Source of the DNA: Butyricimonas faecihominis
Lineage (GTDB): Bacteria; Bacteroidota; Bacteroidia; Bacteroidales; Marinifilaceae
Length of the DNA: 64,000 nucleotides
NCBI RefSeq assembly: GCF_033096445.1
Contig: NZ_AP028155.1
Coordinates: 2,795,880 to 2,859,879, forward strand
Reading direction: 5' to 3'
Under the pieces are notes generated by a model that ran no database searches, was not told where the DNA came from, and saw nothing but the letters and a program-made list of their open reading frames with translations. Within the stretch, counting starts at the first letter, position 1, and the number at the start of each line of letters is the position of its first letter. Shown here in pieces: positions 44,392 to 53,338 of the stretch. A program made the position numbers and the translations under genes.

Positions 44392-46212
44392 ATGAAAAAA
44401 ATAGCCATCATCATAGCCTCCCGTCAAGGACTGGCACCAGCCCTTACCATACACCGGGAACTTCCCGGAACAGAACTATTCTACGCAGGCGAAGGAGAGG
44501 CAAATCCCTGTACCTCCATCGACTCCATCCCGGCCTTCATCGCCACCAACTTTACCCGCTACGAAGGTCTCGTCTTTATCGGCGCTCTCGGCATCTGTGT
44601 CCGGGCCATCGCCCCTTGCACGCAATCCAAGTACACGGACCCCGCCGTCGTCTGCATCGACTCCATGGGTAGGAACGCCATTTCTGTCCTCTCCGGTCAC
44701 GTCGGTGGGGCCAATGCCCTTACTCGTCGGCTCGCTGCCATACTCGGAGCCGTCCCCGTCATCACCACCCAAAGCGACAACAACGACCTCTGGGCCCTCG
44801 ACACCATTCACGAAAGGTTCGAGGGATGGATCCCGGAACCCGTCGGGCCGATGAATGAAATCATCTACAAGTTCGTCAACCGCCGTCCCGTGGCCCTACT
44901 CCTAGACATCCAAGATAGCGGAACCCGGAACCTCGAACGTACCGCACCGCCTCACGTCGACATTTACAACTCCTTTCAGGAAATAGACCAGAATCGTTAC
45001 GAGGCCCTGCTCATCGTCAGCCCCTTCATCTACCCCGTCGTTATCCCAACCCTCTACTATCGCCCACACGTGCTTTCCCTCGGTTTTGGGTGTCGGGAAA
45101 ACTGTGACCCGTCGGGTGTACGGGAATACATCACCGCACGTCTTATCGAGGCGGGAATCTCCCCGACCAGTCTCACGAACCTCGCGACGATTGACATCAA
45201 AAAGGATGAACCTGTTGTCGACCTTCTTACTCACAGTTTAATACTTTCAATGGACTCGTACTCGCCCGACGAACTCCGGAACATCTCCGTTCCCAACCCC
45301 TCGGAGAAAGTACGTGAAGTAACTTCTTCCCCCAGCGTCGCCGAGGCCGCCGCCCTGAAATCTACCGGGAATACCCGTCTGCTCCTTGAAAAACAGAAAG
45401 GTAAACTCAGTGAGGGCAATGACTTTACTTTTGCCGTTGCCATGAATCGTACTGTCGAACGCCGGGGATTCATCGAGATCGTCGGGGCCGGCCCCGGAGA
45501 TCCGGAACTGATCTCCGTTAAAGGCAAGTACTTCCTTGAACAAGCCGACCTCATCCTCTACGCCGGCAGTCTTGTCCCCGTGGAACTCACGTACTACGCC
45601 AAACCCGGTGCCACCGTGCGCAGTTCTGCCGACATGACCCTTGAAGAACAATTCGCTCTCATGAAAGAATTCTATGACCGGGGCCTCTTTATCGTGCGCC
45701 TGCACACCGGGGACCCCTGCATCTACGGAGCCATTCAGGAACAGATGGCTTTCTTTGACGAATACGGCATGGATTACCACATCACACCGGGTATATCCTC
45801 TTTCCTTGCAGCGGCAGCGGCCTTGCAGTCACAGTTCACCATCCCCGAAAAAGTGCAGACAATCATTCTTACCCGCGGAGAAGGGCGTACCCCGATGCCG
45901 GAAAAAGAGAAACTCCACCTGCTGGCCCGTTCGCAAAGCACAATGTGCATCTTTCTCAGTGCCTCTATCGTTGATCAAGTGCAATCCGAACTGATGCAAC
46001 ACTACCCGCCAACCACCCCCGTCGCCGCCTGCTACCATCTCACGTGGAAAGACGAGCGGATATACCGGGGAGAATTGCAAGACTTGGCGAAGATCGTGAA
46101 AGAGAATAACCTCACCCTCACCACCATGATCGTCGTGGGTGACGCCATCGACAACCGACAAGGCCTGTCGAAACTCTATTCACACCAGTTCAAACACCTG
46201 TTTAGAAATTGA
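44392..46212 (+). CDS. cbiGF: Fused cobalt-precorrin-5A hydrolase / precorrin-4 C11-methyltransferase (CbiG-CbiF)
   Basis: A 606-aa fusion. CbiG (about 1-340) has LVFIGALGICVRAIAP, VLSGHVGGANALTR and LGFGCRENCDPSGV, and opens the ring delta-lactone with loss of acetaldehyde. CbiF/CobM (about 358-606) has GFIEIVGAGPGDPELISVKG, VRLHTGDPCIYGA, YHITPGISSFLAAAAALQ and TRGEGRTPMPE. The two enzymes act one after the other, which makes the fusion sensible. It is tightly linked to cbiET. CbiG marks this as the anaerobic (early-cobalt) route. Confidence 0.95.
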   Translation: MKKIAIIIASRQGLAPALTIHRELPGTELFYAGEGEANPCTSIDSIPAFIATNFTRYEGLVFIGALGICVRAIAPCTQSKYTDPAVVCIDSMGRNAISVLSGHVGGANALTRRLAAILGAVPVITTQSDNNDLWALDTIHERFEGWIPEPVGPMNEIIYKFVNRRPVALLLDIQDSGTRNLERTAPPHVDIYNSFQEIDQNRYEALLIVSPFIYPVVIPTLYYRPHVLSLGFGCRENCDPSGVREYITARLIEAGISPTSLTNLATIDIKKDEPVVDLLTHSLILSMDSYSPDELRNISVPNPSEKVREVTSSPSVAEAAALKSTGNTRLLLEKQKGKLSEGNDFTFAVAMNRTVERRGFIEIVGAGPGDPELISVKGKYFLEQADLILYAGSLVPVELTYYAKPGATVRSSADMTLEEQFALMKEFYDRGLFIVRLHTGDPCIYGAIQEQMAFFDEYGMDYHITPGISSFLAAAAALQSQFTIPEKVQTIILTRGEGRTPMPEKEKLHLLARSQSTMCIFLSASIVDQVQSELMQHYPPTTPVAACYHLTWKDERIYRGELQDLAKIVKENNLTLTTMIVVGDAIDNRQGLSKLYSHQFKHLFRN

Positions 46213-46243
46213 AAATGGAGAATTGAAAATTGAAAATGAAAAA

Positions 46244-46357
46244 ACTACCCCCACCGGCTCCCCCTTGCACAGGGGGAGAAACGAACGCAAGAAATCGTAT
46301 CAATGTTTCAATGTAGCGCATCCTCCCCCTGTGTAAGGGGGAGTTAGAGGGGGTAGT
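46244..46357 (-). repeat. Family B palindromic repeat, 114 bp, copy 2 (inverted)
   Basis: The same element as at 31399, in reverse orientation: ACTACCCCCACCGGCTCCCC ... GGGGGAGTTAGAGGGGGTAGT. It contains CAATGTTTCAATGTAGCGC in the centre. It fills most of the gap between cbiGF and cbiJD. Confidence 0.9.
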
Positions 46358-46505
46358 CGAAAAGGTTAAAGATAAAAACTAAAAGATAAAAGTAAAAGAA
46401 ACCTGTAACTCGCCAAAGGCGAATCCCGATTGGAATCTAAAATTTAAAATCTAAAATTAGCAAGGCCTTGCGTGGCTGGAATCTTAAATCTAAAATTAAA
46501 ACGTC
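46358..46505. repeat. AAAGATAAAA and AATCTAAAAT short repeats
   Basis: A patchwork of GATAAAAACTAAAAGATAAA and GGAATCTAAAATTTAAAATC, matching other intergenic gaps of the window. No gene. Confidence 0.55.
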
Positions 46506-48296
46506 ATGATTCTCATTTTCGGAGGAACAACAGAAGGAAGAACAGCGGTAAAAGTACTCGATGAGGCAGGTAGTCCCTACTACTACTCCACCCGTGGCAA
46601 TGCCCAGCAAATCGAATGTAAACATGGGACCCGGGTAGCGGGAGGCATGGATCATGACGCCATGACGGAATTTTGCTCGACACACGACATACACCTCATC
46701 ATCGACGCCGCCCATCCCTTCGCCTCTTTGCTCCACACCACCGTGGCTGCCGTTTCCGAACAACTGGATCTGCCCGTCATTCGCCTCGAACGTCGTTATC
46801 CGCCACGAGACGAATCGCTCGTGTGGTGTGACACCTTCGATGACGCCATTGATTACCTCGAATCTCACGAAATACGTGATCTGTTGGCCCTTTCCGGGGT
46901 CCAGACCATAACCAAACTACAACGTTACTGGGAAAAACATCCCTGCCATTTCCGTGTCCTCGACCGGGATAACTCCCGGGAGATCGCCCACCGGGCAGGA
47001 TTTCCCGCGGAAAACCTCCTTTTCTGGCAGGAGGGACAGGACGAACTAACCCTGTTCCGCCAGCTACGTCCCGGGGCTATCCTTACCAAAGAAAGCGGTG
47101 AATCCGGGTACTACGAGGAAAAAATCACCGCAGCCCGGCAACTGGGCATCCCGGTCATCGTCATTCGCCGTCCGCCGCTCCCCGACAGTTTCTACGTCGT
47201 GAACGGTGAACATGGCTTGCGCTACCGCGTGGAACGCCTCCTTCCCGGTTTTTACCCTCTCCGTAGCGGGTTCACCACCGGCTCGTGTGCCACCGCCGCC
47301 ACCCGTGCTGCCCTCGAAGGCCTTCTTTCACGAATTCCACAACACTCCGCCACGATTACCCTTCCCGATGGAGAAACGGTAACGCTCCCCGTCAGTTCGT
47401 GCGTTCTCACCAAAGATAGTTGCACCTGCGGGGTTACCAAGGATGCCGGAGACGACCCGGATGTCACGAACGGCTACACCATTTTTTCCACCGTCTCTCT
47501 CACAGACATTCCCGGAGTGCGATTCCTGCCCGGCGAAGGCGTCGGTACGGTCACCCTTCCCGGCATCGGCATACCCGTTGGCGATCCCGCCATCAACCCA
47601 ACACCCCGCCGCATGATCACCGGTGAGATCGAACGGTTGCTTCGCACTCATGGTACGTTGTCCGGCGTGTCCGTCCGCATTTCCGTACCCGGAGGTAGCG
47701 AACTCGCTCAAAAAACCTTCAATCCCAAACTCGGTATTACCGGGGGAATCTCTATCATCGGTACTTCCGGCATCGTCCGTCCCTTCTCCTCCGAGGCTTT
47801 TGTCAACTCCATACGCAAAGAGATCCAAGTTGCCCGGGCCCTTGGATGCACGGAACTCGTTATCAACTCCGGAGCCAAGAGCGAAAATTATCTCCGCTCC
47901 CGTTTTCCCCACCTCCCACCGCAAGCCTTCGTACATTACGGCAACTATATCGGAGATACCCTCCGTCTTGCCGAAGAGGAAGGCATCACCCACCTCACGA
48001 TGGGCATCATGATCGGTAAAGCCGTCAAGCTCGCCGAGGGACATCTGGACACGCATAGCCGCAACGTCATCATGAACCGGGACTTCATCGCCACCCTCGC
48101 CCGTGAAAGCCACTGCTCCCCGGAAAGCGTTGCCCGCATCGCCGGAATAACCCTTGCCCGTGAACTTTGGGAACTTTTTGCCGACACCCCGGCCTTTTTC
48201 GCCCTACTTGTTGATCGCTGTCTCGCCGTCTGCCGTCCACTACTTCCACACGCCAGCCTAGATATTACGCTAGTTCCCGAACATAGCCAACGATAG
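46506..48296 (+). CDS. cbiJD: Fused precorrin-6A reductase / cobalt-precorrin-5B C1-methyltransferase (CbiJ-CbiD)
   Basis: A 596-aa fusion. CbiJ/CobK (about 1-245) has MILIFGGTTEGR, IIDAAHPFASLLH, RLERRYPPRDESL and TKESGESGYYEEKI. CbiD (about 251-596) begins PLRSGFTTGSCATAATRAAL and includes KDAGDDPDVTNG, GITGGISIIGTSGIVRPFS, HYGNYIGDTL and TMGIMIGKAVKLAEG. CbiD is specific to the anaerobic route. It is the last gene of the corrin-ring operon. The ATG at 46506 is the only sensible start. Confidence 0.95.
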   Translation: MILIFGGTTEGRTAVKVLDEAGSPYYYSTRGNAQQIECKHGTRVAGGMDHDAMTEFCSTHDIHLIIDAAHPFASLLHTTVAAVSEQLDLPVIRLERRYPPRDESLVWCDTFDDAIDYLESHEIRDLLALSGVQTITKLQRYWEKHPCHFRVLDRDNSREIAHRAGFPAENLLFWQEGQDELTLFRQLRPGAILTKESGESGYYEEKITAARQLGIPVIVIRRPPLPDSFYVVNGEHGLRYRVERLLPGFYPLRSGFTTGSCATAATRAALEGLLSRIPQHSATITLPDGETVTLPVSSCVLTKDSCTCGVTKDAGDDPDVTNGYTIFSTVSLTDIPGVRFLPGEGVGTVTLPGIGIPVGDPAINPTPRRMITGEIERLLRTHGTLSGVSVRISVPGGSELAQKTFNPKLGITGGISIIGTSGIVRPFSSEAFVNSIRKEIQVARALGCTELVINSGAKSENYLRSRFPHLPPQAFVHYGNYIGDTLRLAEEEGITHLTMGIMIGKAVKLAEGHLDTHSRNVIMNRDFIATLARESHCSPESVARIAGITLARELWELFADTPAFFALLVDRCLAVCRPLLPHASLDITLVPEHSQR

Positions 48297-48512
48297 CTCT
48301 TCGCCAATCCTTCGCTGGCTCTTCTTTGGCCTCTCTTTACTCTATCTACTGCTCTTCTACTGCTCTTCTACTATTCATATACTACTTATACAGTATAAGT
48401 ATTGTTTATATCAAATTAAATGATTATTTTTACATTAGCGAAGGACCGGAGGGAAGTAAGTGAATAGTTTAAGAATCTCCGAATCACGCACGAAAACACT
48501 AAAAACATCATC

Positions 48513-49193
48513 ATGCAAGTAGAAGGCACCTCGTTAACCCCGAAAAAACGCTTCCGAGTGGGAGGCATCACCTATTATTACAGGCTTGGCAAGTTACAAG
48601 CCTGCCCGAGTAAGCGCATTACTCTCAAGAAAAAGATAAGAAAAGACGAGAACGGCAACATTATCCCTGATCGAACACCGAAACAAAGGAAAAATAACAC
48701 CAAATTCACCTTTGCCCGCTACATGTTCGCCTTCATTCGCAAGAGATTTGGGGATCTACCCGTCTGGAAGATTGCCGCGGCCCAACGAGGGATGACCGAT
48801 GATAACCTGATACAATCAACCAACTATAAATACCTAGACGAAAAGGGGAAAATTCTTGATATGGAAGGTTTTCAAGTCAGTCTTGGCCCTCTCGCCCTCC
48901 CCCTCAACCTACGAGCGACACGGAACGGCACGCTTGTCTCCATCACGTGGGACGATCCGCGGGATGAACCCTCCGCAGCCCCGACAGACCGCATGATGGT
49001 AGGTATATTCTATGCAGATTACCGCGACACTTTCACGCTCGAAAAAGAAACCGGGACTACCCGTAGAGACGGGAAATGCGAAATCATCCTTCGCGATGAC
49101 GACGGTGAAGTATGTATCCACCCATTCTTTGCACGCGCAGATAACACGGCCTTTTCCGAGGATAAAGCGATCACACTTCCCGACACGGAATAA
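48513..49193 (+). CDS. Conserved hypothetical protein, DUF6266-like
   Basis: A 226-aa protein without signal peptide or membrane helix. The basic N-terminal 60 residues (KRITLKKKIRKDENG) are followed by a helical stretch (FARYMFAFIRKRFGD) and a C-terminal beta-rich part (GPLALPLNLRATRNGTLVSI, ITWDDPRDEP, CIHPFFARADN). The LPLNL...G.LVSITWDD pattern resembles DUF6266 proteins of Bacteroidetes, which have no known function. It lies alone between the corrin operon and a small basic protein gene. Confidence 0.5.
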   Translation: MQVEGTSLTPKKRFRVGGITYYYRLGKLQACPSKRITLKKKIRKDENGNIIPDRTPKQRKNNTKFTFARYMFAFIRKRFGDLPVWKIAAAQRGMTDDNLIQSTNYKYLDEKGKILDMEGFQVSLGPLALPLNLRATRNGTLVSITWDDPRDEPSAAPTDRMMVGIFYADYRDTFTLEKETGTTRRDGKCEIILRDDDGEVCIHPFFARADNTAFSEDKAITLPDTE

Positions 49194-49209
49194 TCCCGAA
49201 AATAAATGC

Positions 49210-49217
49210 TATCTTTG
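49210..49217 (+). promoter_or_regulatory. -7 element before the small basic protein gene
   Basis: TATCTTTG, a perfect TAnnTTTG match, 46 bp before the ATG at 49263. The leader contains GTGACTGGAAACACG, a short imperfect hairpin. Confidence 0.5.
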
Positions 49218-49262
49218 TACTTGAAAAACACGTGACTGGAAACACGTTAAAACAATTGAAGC

Positions 49263-49478
49263 ATGAAAAGCAAATTTAAAATTACCCGGGCCGACTACCT
49301 CAAAGCCATGAGAAAAGCCCGGCGGGACGAGGAGATCCGAGAACATCTCCACCCGGTGAACATCAACCGGGTACACAAATCCAAGAAAGTGTATAACCGC
49401 AAAAGAAATAAGGCGGATCTGAATAAGGATCTGCCTTATTTTTTTGCCCTCAGCAAGTTACAGGTTTATTCATTTTAG
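49263..49478 (+). CDS. Small basic conserved protein
   Basis: A 71-aa highly charged protein: ITRADYLKAMRKARRDEEIR, HLHPVNINRVHKSKKVYNRK, then KADLNKDLPYFF. Similar short Lys/Arg-rich proteins with a SKKVYNRK core are common in Bacteroidales and have no known role; nucleic-acid or ribosome binding is a guess. Its own -7 element lies upstream. The codons for KADLNKDLPYF overlap an intrinsic terminator, so the hairpin lies within the coding region. Confidence 0.65.
   Translation: MKSKFKITRADYLKAMRKARRDEEIREHLHPVNINRVHKSKKVYNRKRNKADLNKDLPYFFALSKLQVYSF
49407..49447 (+). terminator. Terminator inside the 3' end of the small basic protein gene
   Basis: AATAAGGCGGATC pairs with GATCTGCCTTATT, followed by a T run. 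It lies about 30 bp before the stop codon of the overlapping frame. Confidence 0.75.
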
Positions 49479-49545
49479 ATTTCCACCCACGAAATCACCC
49501 TTCTAGATTTTCAACTTTTATCTTTTAGTTTTTAGTTTTTAGCTC
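49478..49545. repeat. Short AT-rich repeat, second copy of 17852-17940
   Basis: TTTAGATTTCCACCCACGAA, TCACCCTTCTAGATTTTC and CTTTTATCTTTTAGTTTTTAG. Here it lies next to family B, and at 17852 next to family A. Confidence 0.6.
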
Positions 49546-49556
49546 CAATCTTTCCA

Positions 49557-49670
49557 ACTACCCCCTCTAACTCCCCCTTGCACAGGGGGAGGACATACTA
49601 CATTGAAACATTGAGGCGCTTTCTTGCGTTCGTTTCTCCCCCTGTGCAAGGGGGAGCCAAAGGGGGTAGT
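49557..49670 (+). repeat. Family B palindromic repeat, 114 bp, copy 3
   Basis: ACTACCCCCTCTAACTCCCC ... GGGGGAGCCAAAGGGGGTAGT with CTACATTGAAACATTGAGGC in the centre. It lies between the small protein gene and btuD, which converge. Confidence 0.9.
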
Positions 49671-49681
49671 CTTTTTCATTT

Positions 49682-50692
49682 TCAATTTTCAATTTTCAAT
49701 TGTTCCAGTAGTTCCTCGATTGTCCCCACTTCAATCACGTTTTCCCCTTCCCGGCAGATCCGGAAACCGGAAGTTGTTAAATCTCCCGTTTCTACCCACA
49801 CGCTCGATTCCACGTTCCGGTTTGCCAAGATGCCGTTACGCTGTAACGCCTTACGCACCATGGCGTATTTCTGACCGTGGCCCACTAACCGCACTTGGGA
49901 TGAATACTGGTTTTCCACGCGAAACAATCCGGTTTCCATGTCGAAAACAATTCCTTTGCGAGCGAAGAAACCGCTCAAATGTCCCTCAAGAGCCAAATCC
50001 TCCGGCGTGCCGATCGTGATGCCGTGTTGGCGATCCATGAGCCAGATTTTGTCGGCGATCTGCAAGGCTAGCTCCAAATCATGGGTCGAAAGGAATATCG
50101 TTTTTCCGGTCTCCCGGGTCAACTGGTGAAGTAACTGCATGATTTCCACCTTACTTGGAAAATCAAGGAATGCCGTCGGCTCGTCAAGGAAAATCACGGG
50201 CGTTTGCTGTGCCAACGCTTTGGCAATCATCACTTTTTGTCGTTCGCCATCACTTAACGTGTGAACCATACGATCCGCCAGATTTTCGATCTTCACGAGA
50301 GCGATTGATCGTTCGACAATCTCCCGATCCTCCCCGTGCAACGTACCCCAGAAACCCGTGTAGGGAGCGCGTCCCATCTCGATCAGTTCCCGGGCTGTCA
50401 TGTTCCGGACATCGCATTTCTCCGTCAGTACCACGCCAATCGTGCGGGACAACTCCTTGTCGGAATACGTGCCAATCTCCCGCCCCATAATATCAATCTC
50501 TCCCTCCAACTTGGGTTGGAAAGCGGATAGCGTGCGCAACAACGTGGATTTTCCTACCCCGTTTGCCCCCAGCAGACAGGTCAGTTCCCCGCCGTTAATC
50601 GCCGTGCAAATATCGCTCGCCACCACCTTCGTGTCGTTCTTTCCCTTGTACCCGATCGCCAGATTCCTTAATTGAATGGTTGCCTGTTTCAT
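49682..50692 (-). CDS. btuD: Cobalamin ABC importer ATPase
   Basis: A 336-aa FecE/BtuD-type ATPase. Walker A GANGVGKST (near 43-51), signature LSDGERQKVMIAKALA, Walker B VIFLDEPTAFLD and switch His in LSTHDLELAL are all present. About 85 residues follow the normal domain end, with a beta-rich tail (FARKGIVFDMETGLFRV, QKYAMVRKALQRNG). The last residues, LKIEN, come from the GAAAATT intergenic repeat. It is third in the btuF-btuC-btuD operon behind a cobalamin riboswitch, though family B copy 4 separates it from btuC. Confidence 0.92.
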   Translation of the reverse strand: MKQATIQLRNLAIGYKGKNDTKVVASDICTAINGGELTCLLGANGVGKSTLLRTLSAFQPKLEGEIDIMGREIGTYSDKELSRTIGVVLTEKCDVRNMTARELIEMGRAPYTGFWGTLHGEDREIVERSIALVKIENLADRMVHTLSDGERQKVMIAKALAQQTPVIFLDEPTAFLDFPSKVEIMQLLHQLTRETGKTIFLSTHDLELALQIADKIWLMDRQHGITIGTPEDLALEGHLSGFFARKGIVFDMETGLFRVENQYSSQVRLVGHGQKYAMVRKALQRNGILANRNVESSVWVETGDLTTSGFRICREGENVIEVGTIEELLEQLKIEN

Positions 50693-50717
50693 ACTTGTTA
50701 TAACTGAAAACGTATTA

Positions 50718-50831
50718 ACTACCCCCTCTAACTCCCCCTTACACAGGGGGAGAATGCGCTACATTGAAACATAAAAGCGACTTCTTTCGTTCGTCTCACC
50801 CCCTATGCAAGGGGGAGCTGGTGGGGGTAGT
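50718..50831 (+). repeat. Family B palindromic repeat, 114 bp, copy 4
   Basis: ACTACCCCCTCTAACTCCCC ... GGGGGAGCTGGTGGGGGTAGT with CTACATTGAAACATAAAAGC in the centre. It sits inside the btu operon between btuC and btuD, so it would be transcribed. Confidence 0.9.
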
Positions 50832-50870
50832 TGTAAATCTAAAATCATAAATCACGAAATCACTGAATCC

Positions 50871-51917
50871 CTAAAACTCCACCGCATCTCGCCTTTTCCT
50901 CTTCCTAAACAACACCGACGCTACCACGGGCGCCCCCACCAATGCCGTCACGGAATTCACGGGTAGCGCACCCTCGAATCCCGGCAAGCGGGCAATCAAG
51001 TTGCAGAGCAATGCCAGCGATGCCCCGACGAGCATCGAGGCCGGCATCAGCACCCGGTGATCGGATGTCTGGAAAATTGCCCGGCACAAGTGAGGTACCG
51101 CCAACCCAAGGAAAATAATCGGCCCGCAATACGCCGTCACGATTGCCGTCAACACCCCCGCACAGGTAATCACCCACACCCGGGCCCGGTTGATATTCAA
51201 CCCCAGATTACGGGCATAACCATCACCCAACATCAGCAAATTCAACGGCTTGATCAGCAAAAACGATAACGGGATAATCACGGCCATGATCGTCACGAAC
51301 AGCATCATCTGGTTACCCGAAACCCGGGCAAAGCTCCCCAATCCCCAGATCACGTAAGCCTTAATATCCTCTTCCACGCTAAAAAACTTCAACACCCCGA
51401 TCACCGCGTTAGCGATATACCCGATCATAACCCCGATAATCAACAATGTCACGCTCCCCGCCACTTTCCGGGATGCCAGCACGATCAGCCCCATCACCGA
51501 CAAGGCTCCCACGATAGCCGCAATCGACAGGGCTACCTCCCCGATAAAACCGAGACGACTTAATGCCACCCCACCCAGTTGACCGGAAAGTAACACCACG
51601 AACGCCACGCCGAGACTTGCCCCCGAGCTGATACCCAACACGGACGGCCCCGCTAACGGGTTGCGGAAAATCGTCTGCATCTGCAAACCGCTTATCGAAA
51701 GTCCCGCACCCGCCACCAAAGCGGTCAACGCTTGGGGAAGACGGGATTTCAATATAATATTCTGCCATGCCACCGGATCTCCCTCGCCTCCCGTCAAGAT
51801 ATTCCAAACCGCACGAAACGGGATGGCCACTGAACCCAGCAACAAGTTTAACAACAAGAACACGAGAATGGAAATCGTGATCGCAAAAACGAGTATCGTG
51901 TACTTACCTCTCTTCAT
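50871..51917 (-). CDS. btuC: Cobalamin ABC importer permease
   Basis: A 348-aa FecCD-family permease with about ten membrane helices. It has RLPQALTALVAGAGLSISGL, NPLAGPSVLGISSGASLGVA, the ATPase-contacting GYARNLGLNINRAR, and FLGLAVPHLCR. It moves corrinoid from the periplasm to the cytoplasm. It starts 4 bp after the stop of btuF. The preceding cobalamin riboswitch favours B12 over iron-siderophore as substrate. Confidence 0.93.
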   Translation of the reverse strand: MKRGKYTILVFAITISILVFLLLNLLLGSVAIPFRAVWNILTGGEGDPVAWQNIILKSRLPQALTALVAGAGLSISGLQMQTIFRNPLAGPSVLGISSGASLGVAFVVLLSGQLGGVALSRLGFIGEVALSIAAIVGALSVMGLIVLASRKVAGSVTLLIIGVMIGYIANAVIGVLKFFSVEEDIKAYVIWGLGSFARVSGNQMMLFVTIMAVIIPLSFLLIKPLNLLMLGDGYARNLGLNINRARVWVITCAGVLTAIVTAYCGPIIFLGLAVPHLCRAIFQTSDHRVLMPASMLVGASLALLCNLIARLPGFEGALPVNSVTALVGAPVVASVLFRKRKRRDAVEF

Positions 51918-51921
51918 CGGC

Positions 51922-53073
51922 TCACTTTTTTAAAATATCATAATACACCGGTTCATGATCAGGAAGGATTTCCGGGTGGAACACCCGTATCATATCCGCC
52001 AGCACGACTTCCGGTTCGGCAGGCATACTCTCGTAGAACGGTTTTTCCCGCATATTACAATAGACCACGTGTTTTTCCTTGAACGCCTTGAAGTCCGCGT
52101 AACGCTCGTCCTGCGCCTTCAGGGCCTCGTAACAATACTCCCCGGCAAAGCTATTCGCTATCCGCCAGTAATCGGCACTCTCTGCCTGATTGTACACGGT
52201 CTCGAAATCAAGCGTCACACCACCGGAACGGGGATCATCCTTCAAGAAATAATCCGCCCCCGCATCATGGAACAATTGCGCCAAAAAGCTCTTTCCTCCC
52301 ACGGCATACCAAACACCCCCACGTAACTCCCCGCTAAATACAACGGGACGATACTTCACCTCTCCCACCATCGCTTTCAAAGAGTTATAACGTTGCTCGA
52401 TTCGATCGAACTCCCGGTTCGCCACGTCCTCCATCCCCAATAATAGGCCGACAAACTTGATCCACTCGGCCTGACCGAGCGGTGTCATCTCCTTGTAACC
52501 GAGATGAGGCACCAGCGGGATTCCAATATCTTTCACGGCATCATACCCCCCGCGTTTGAACGGGGAAATCAACATCAGGTCGGGATTAATACTCATAATC
52601 ACCTCGTTATCGAAATTTCCCTCGATACCGATACGACGGGTTAGCCCCTCGTCCACCTGCCGTTGCATATCCTTGTTAAACAGGAAACGAGTACTCGTGA
52701 TTCCCACCACCCGATCCATCGCCCCCAACTTGATGAAATTGGAGAGCTGCAACGAAGTCATGCAAATGGCACTCCGCACGGGCAACGCCACCACCGGTAA
52801 ATCTTTTGGGGTCTGCACCGTCGATCCACGCGGAACCAAAGCGTACTGGTAATGAGTATGACTACTCTCCTGCGGGTCCTTGATGTTCAGTACCACGTAC
52901 CCCTCACGTTCCTCCAACCAAAAACCTTTAGCATACTTAATATGAATCCGGGAAACCGTATCGACCTTCTCTTTCACGGTCTGTTCTCCCGACGACTGTT
53001 TGCGTGAAGTCGACTTGCAACAAAAGAGAACACTACAAAAGCATAAAAGATAAAAAAAACGCACTACATTCAT
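51922..53073 (-). CDS. btuF: Cobalamin-binding periplasmic lipoprotein (BtuF-like)
   Basis: A 383-aa substrate-binding protein of the two-lobe helical-backbone type. A Cys-rich signal (LCFCSVLFCC, lipidation near residue 19) anchors it. SAICMTSLQLSNFIKLGAMD, RVVGITSTRFLF, GNFDNEVIMSINPDLMLISP and WIKFVGLLLGMED are typical of BtuF/FepB-like proteins. It delivers corrinoid to BtuCD. It is first of the btuFCD operon, and its leader contains cobalamin riboswitch 3, the best evidence for its ligand. Confidence 0.9.
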   Translation of the reverse strand: MNVVRFFYLLCFCSVLFCCKSTSRKQSSGEQTVKEKVDTVSRIHIKYAKGFWLEEREGYVVLNIKDPQESSHTHYQYALVPRGSTVQTPKDLPVVALPVRSAICMTSLQLSNFIKLGAMDRVVGITSTRFLFNKDMQRQVDEGLTRRIGIEGNFDNEVIMSINPDLMLISPFKRGGYDAVKDIGIPLVPHLGYKEMTPLGQAEWIKFVGLLLGMEDVANREFDRIEQRYNSLKAMVGEVKYRPVVFSGELRGGVWYAVGGKSFLAQLFHDAGADYFLKDDPRSGGVTLDFETVYNQAESADYWRIANSFAGEYCYEALKAQDERYADFKAFKEKHVVYCNMREKPFYESMPAEPEVVLADMIRVFHPEILPDHEPVYYDILKK

Positions 53074-53107
53074 TTCTTTTCCTCCGAAAGTATTAATTAA
53101 TCACGTC

Positions 53108-53275
53108 TCATGGCAGGTTTTCTGGCTTGTCATCTTTTCCCCTTCCCGGTATCACCAGTGGCCTAACGAAAAGATCCGCCCTCTCGGACGGGCAATGACT
53201 TTACAGCTGCGGGGACAGCCCCGGAATTTCACCGGATTCCCTTTTCTTCCAACATGAAAGCACCAAGACGCCTGC
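53108..53275 (-). promoter_or_regulatory. Cobalamin riboswitch 3
   Basis: Read on the minus strand: GGGAATCCGGTGAAATTCC, GGGGCTGTCCCCGCAGCTG, TAAAGTCATTGCCCG, CCACTGGTGATACCGGG and the B12-box-like GACAAGCCAGAAAACCTGCC (near 53111-53130). It sits 35 bp before the btuF start codon. Confidence 0.94.
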
Positions 53276-53282
53276 AAATATA
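53275..53282 (-). promoter_or_regulatory. -7 element of the btuFCD promoter
   Basis: TATATTTG on the minus strand, a perfect TAnnTTTG match, just ahead of the riboswitch fold. Confidence 0.6.
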
Positions 53283-53338
53283 TAAATATTATTTTGAGGC
53301 TATTCCTTTTTTAGCGACTTTTGCAACGAAGAAAAAGA

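Noticed and set aside
5962-50831. CRISPR array made from the C-rich repeats
   Set aside because: Copies are kilobases apart, have no regular spacers, and no cas genes are present.
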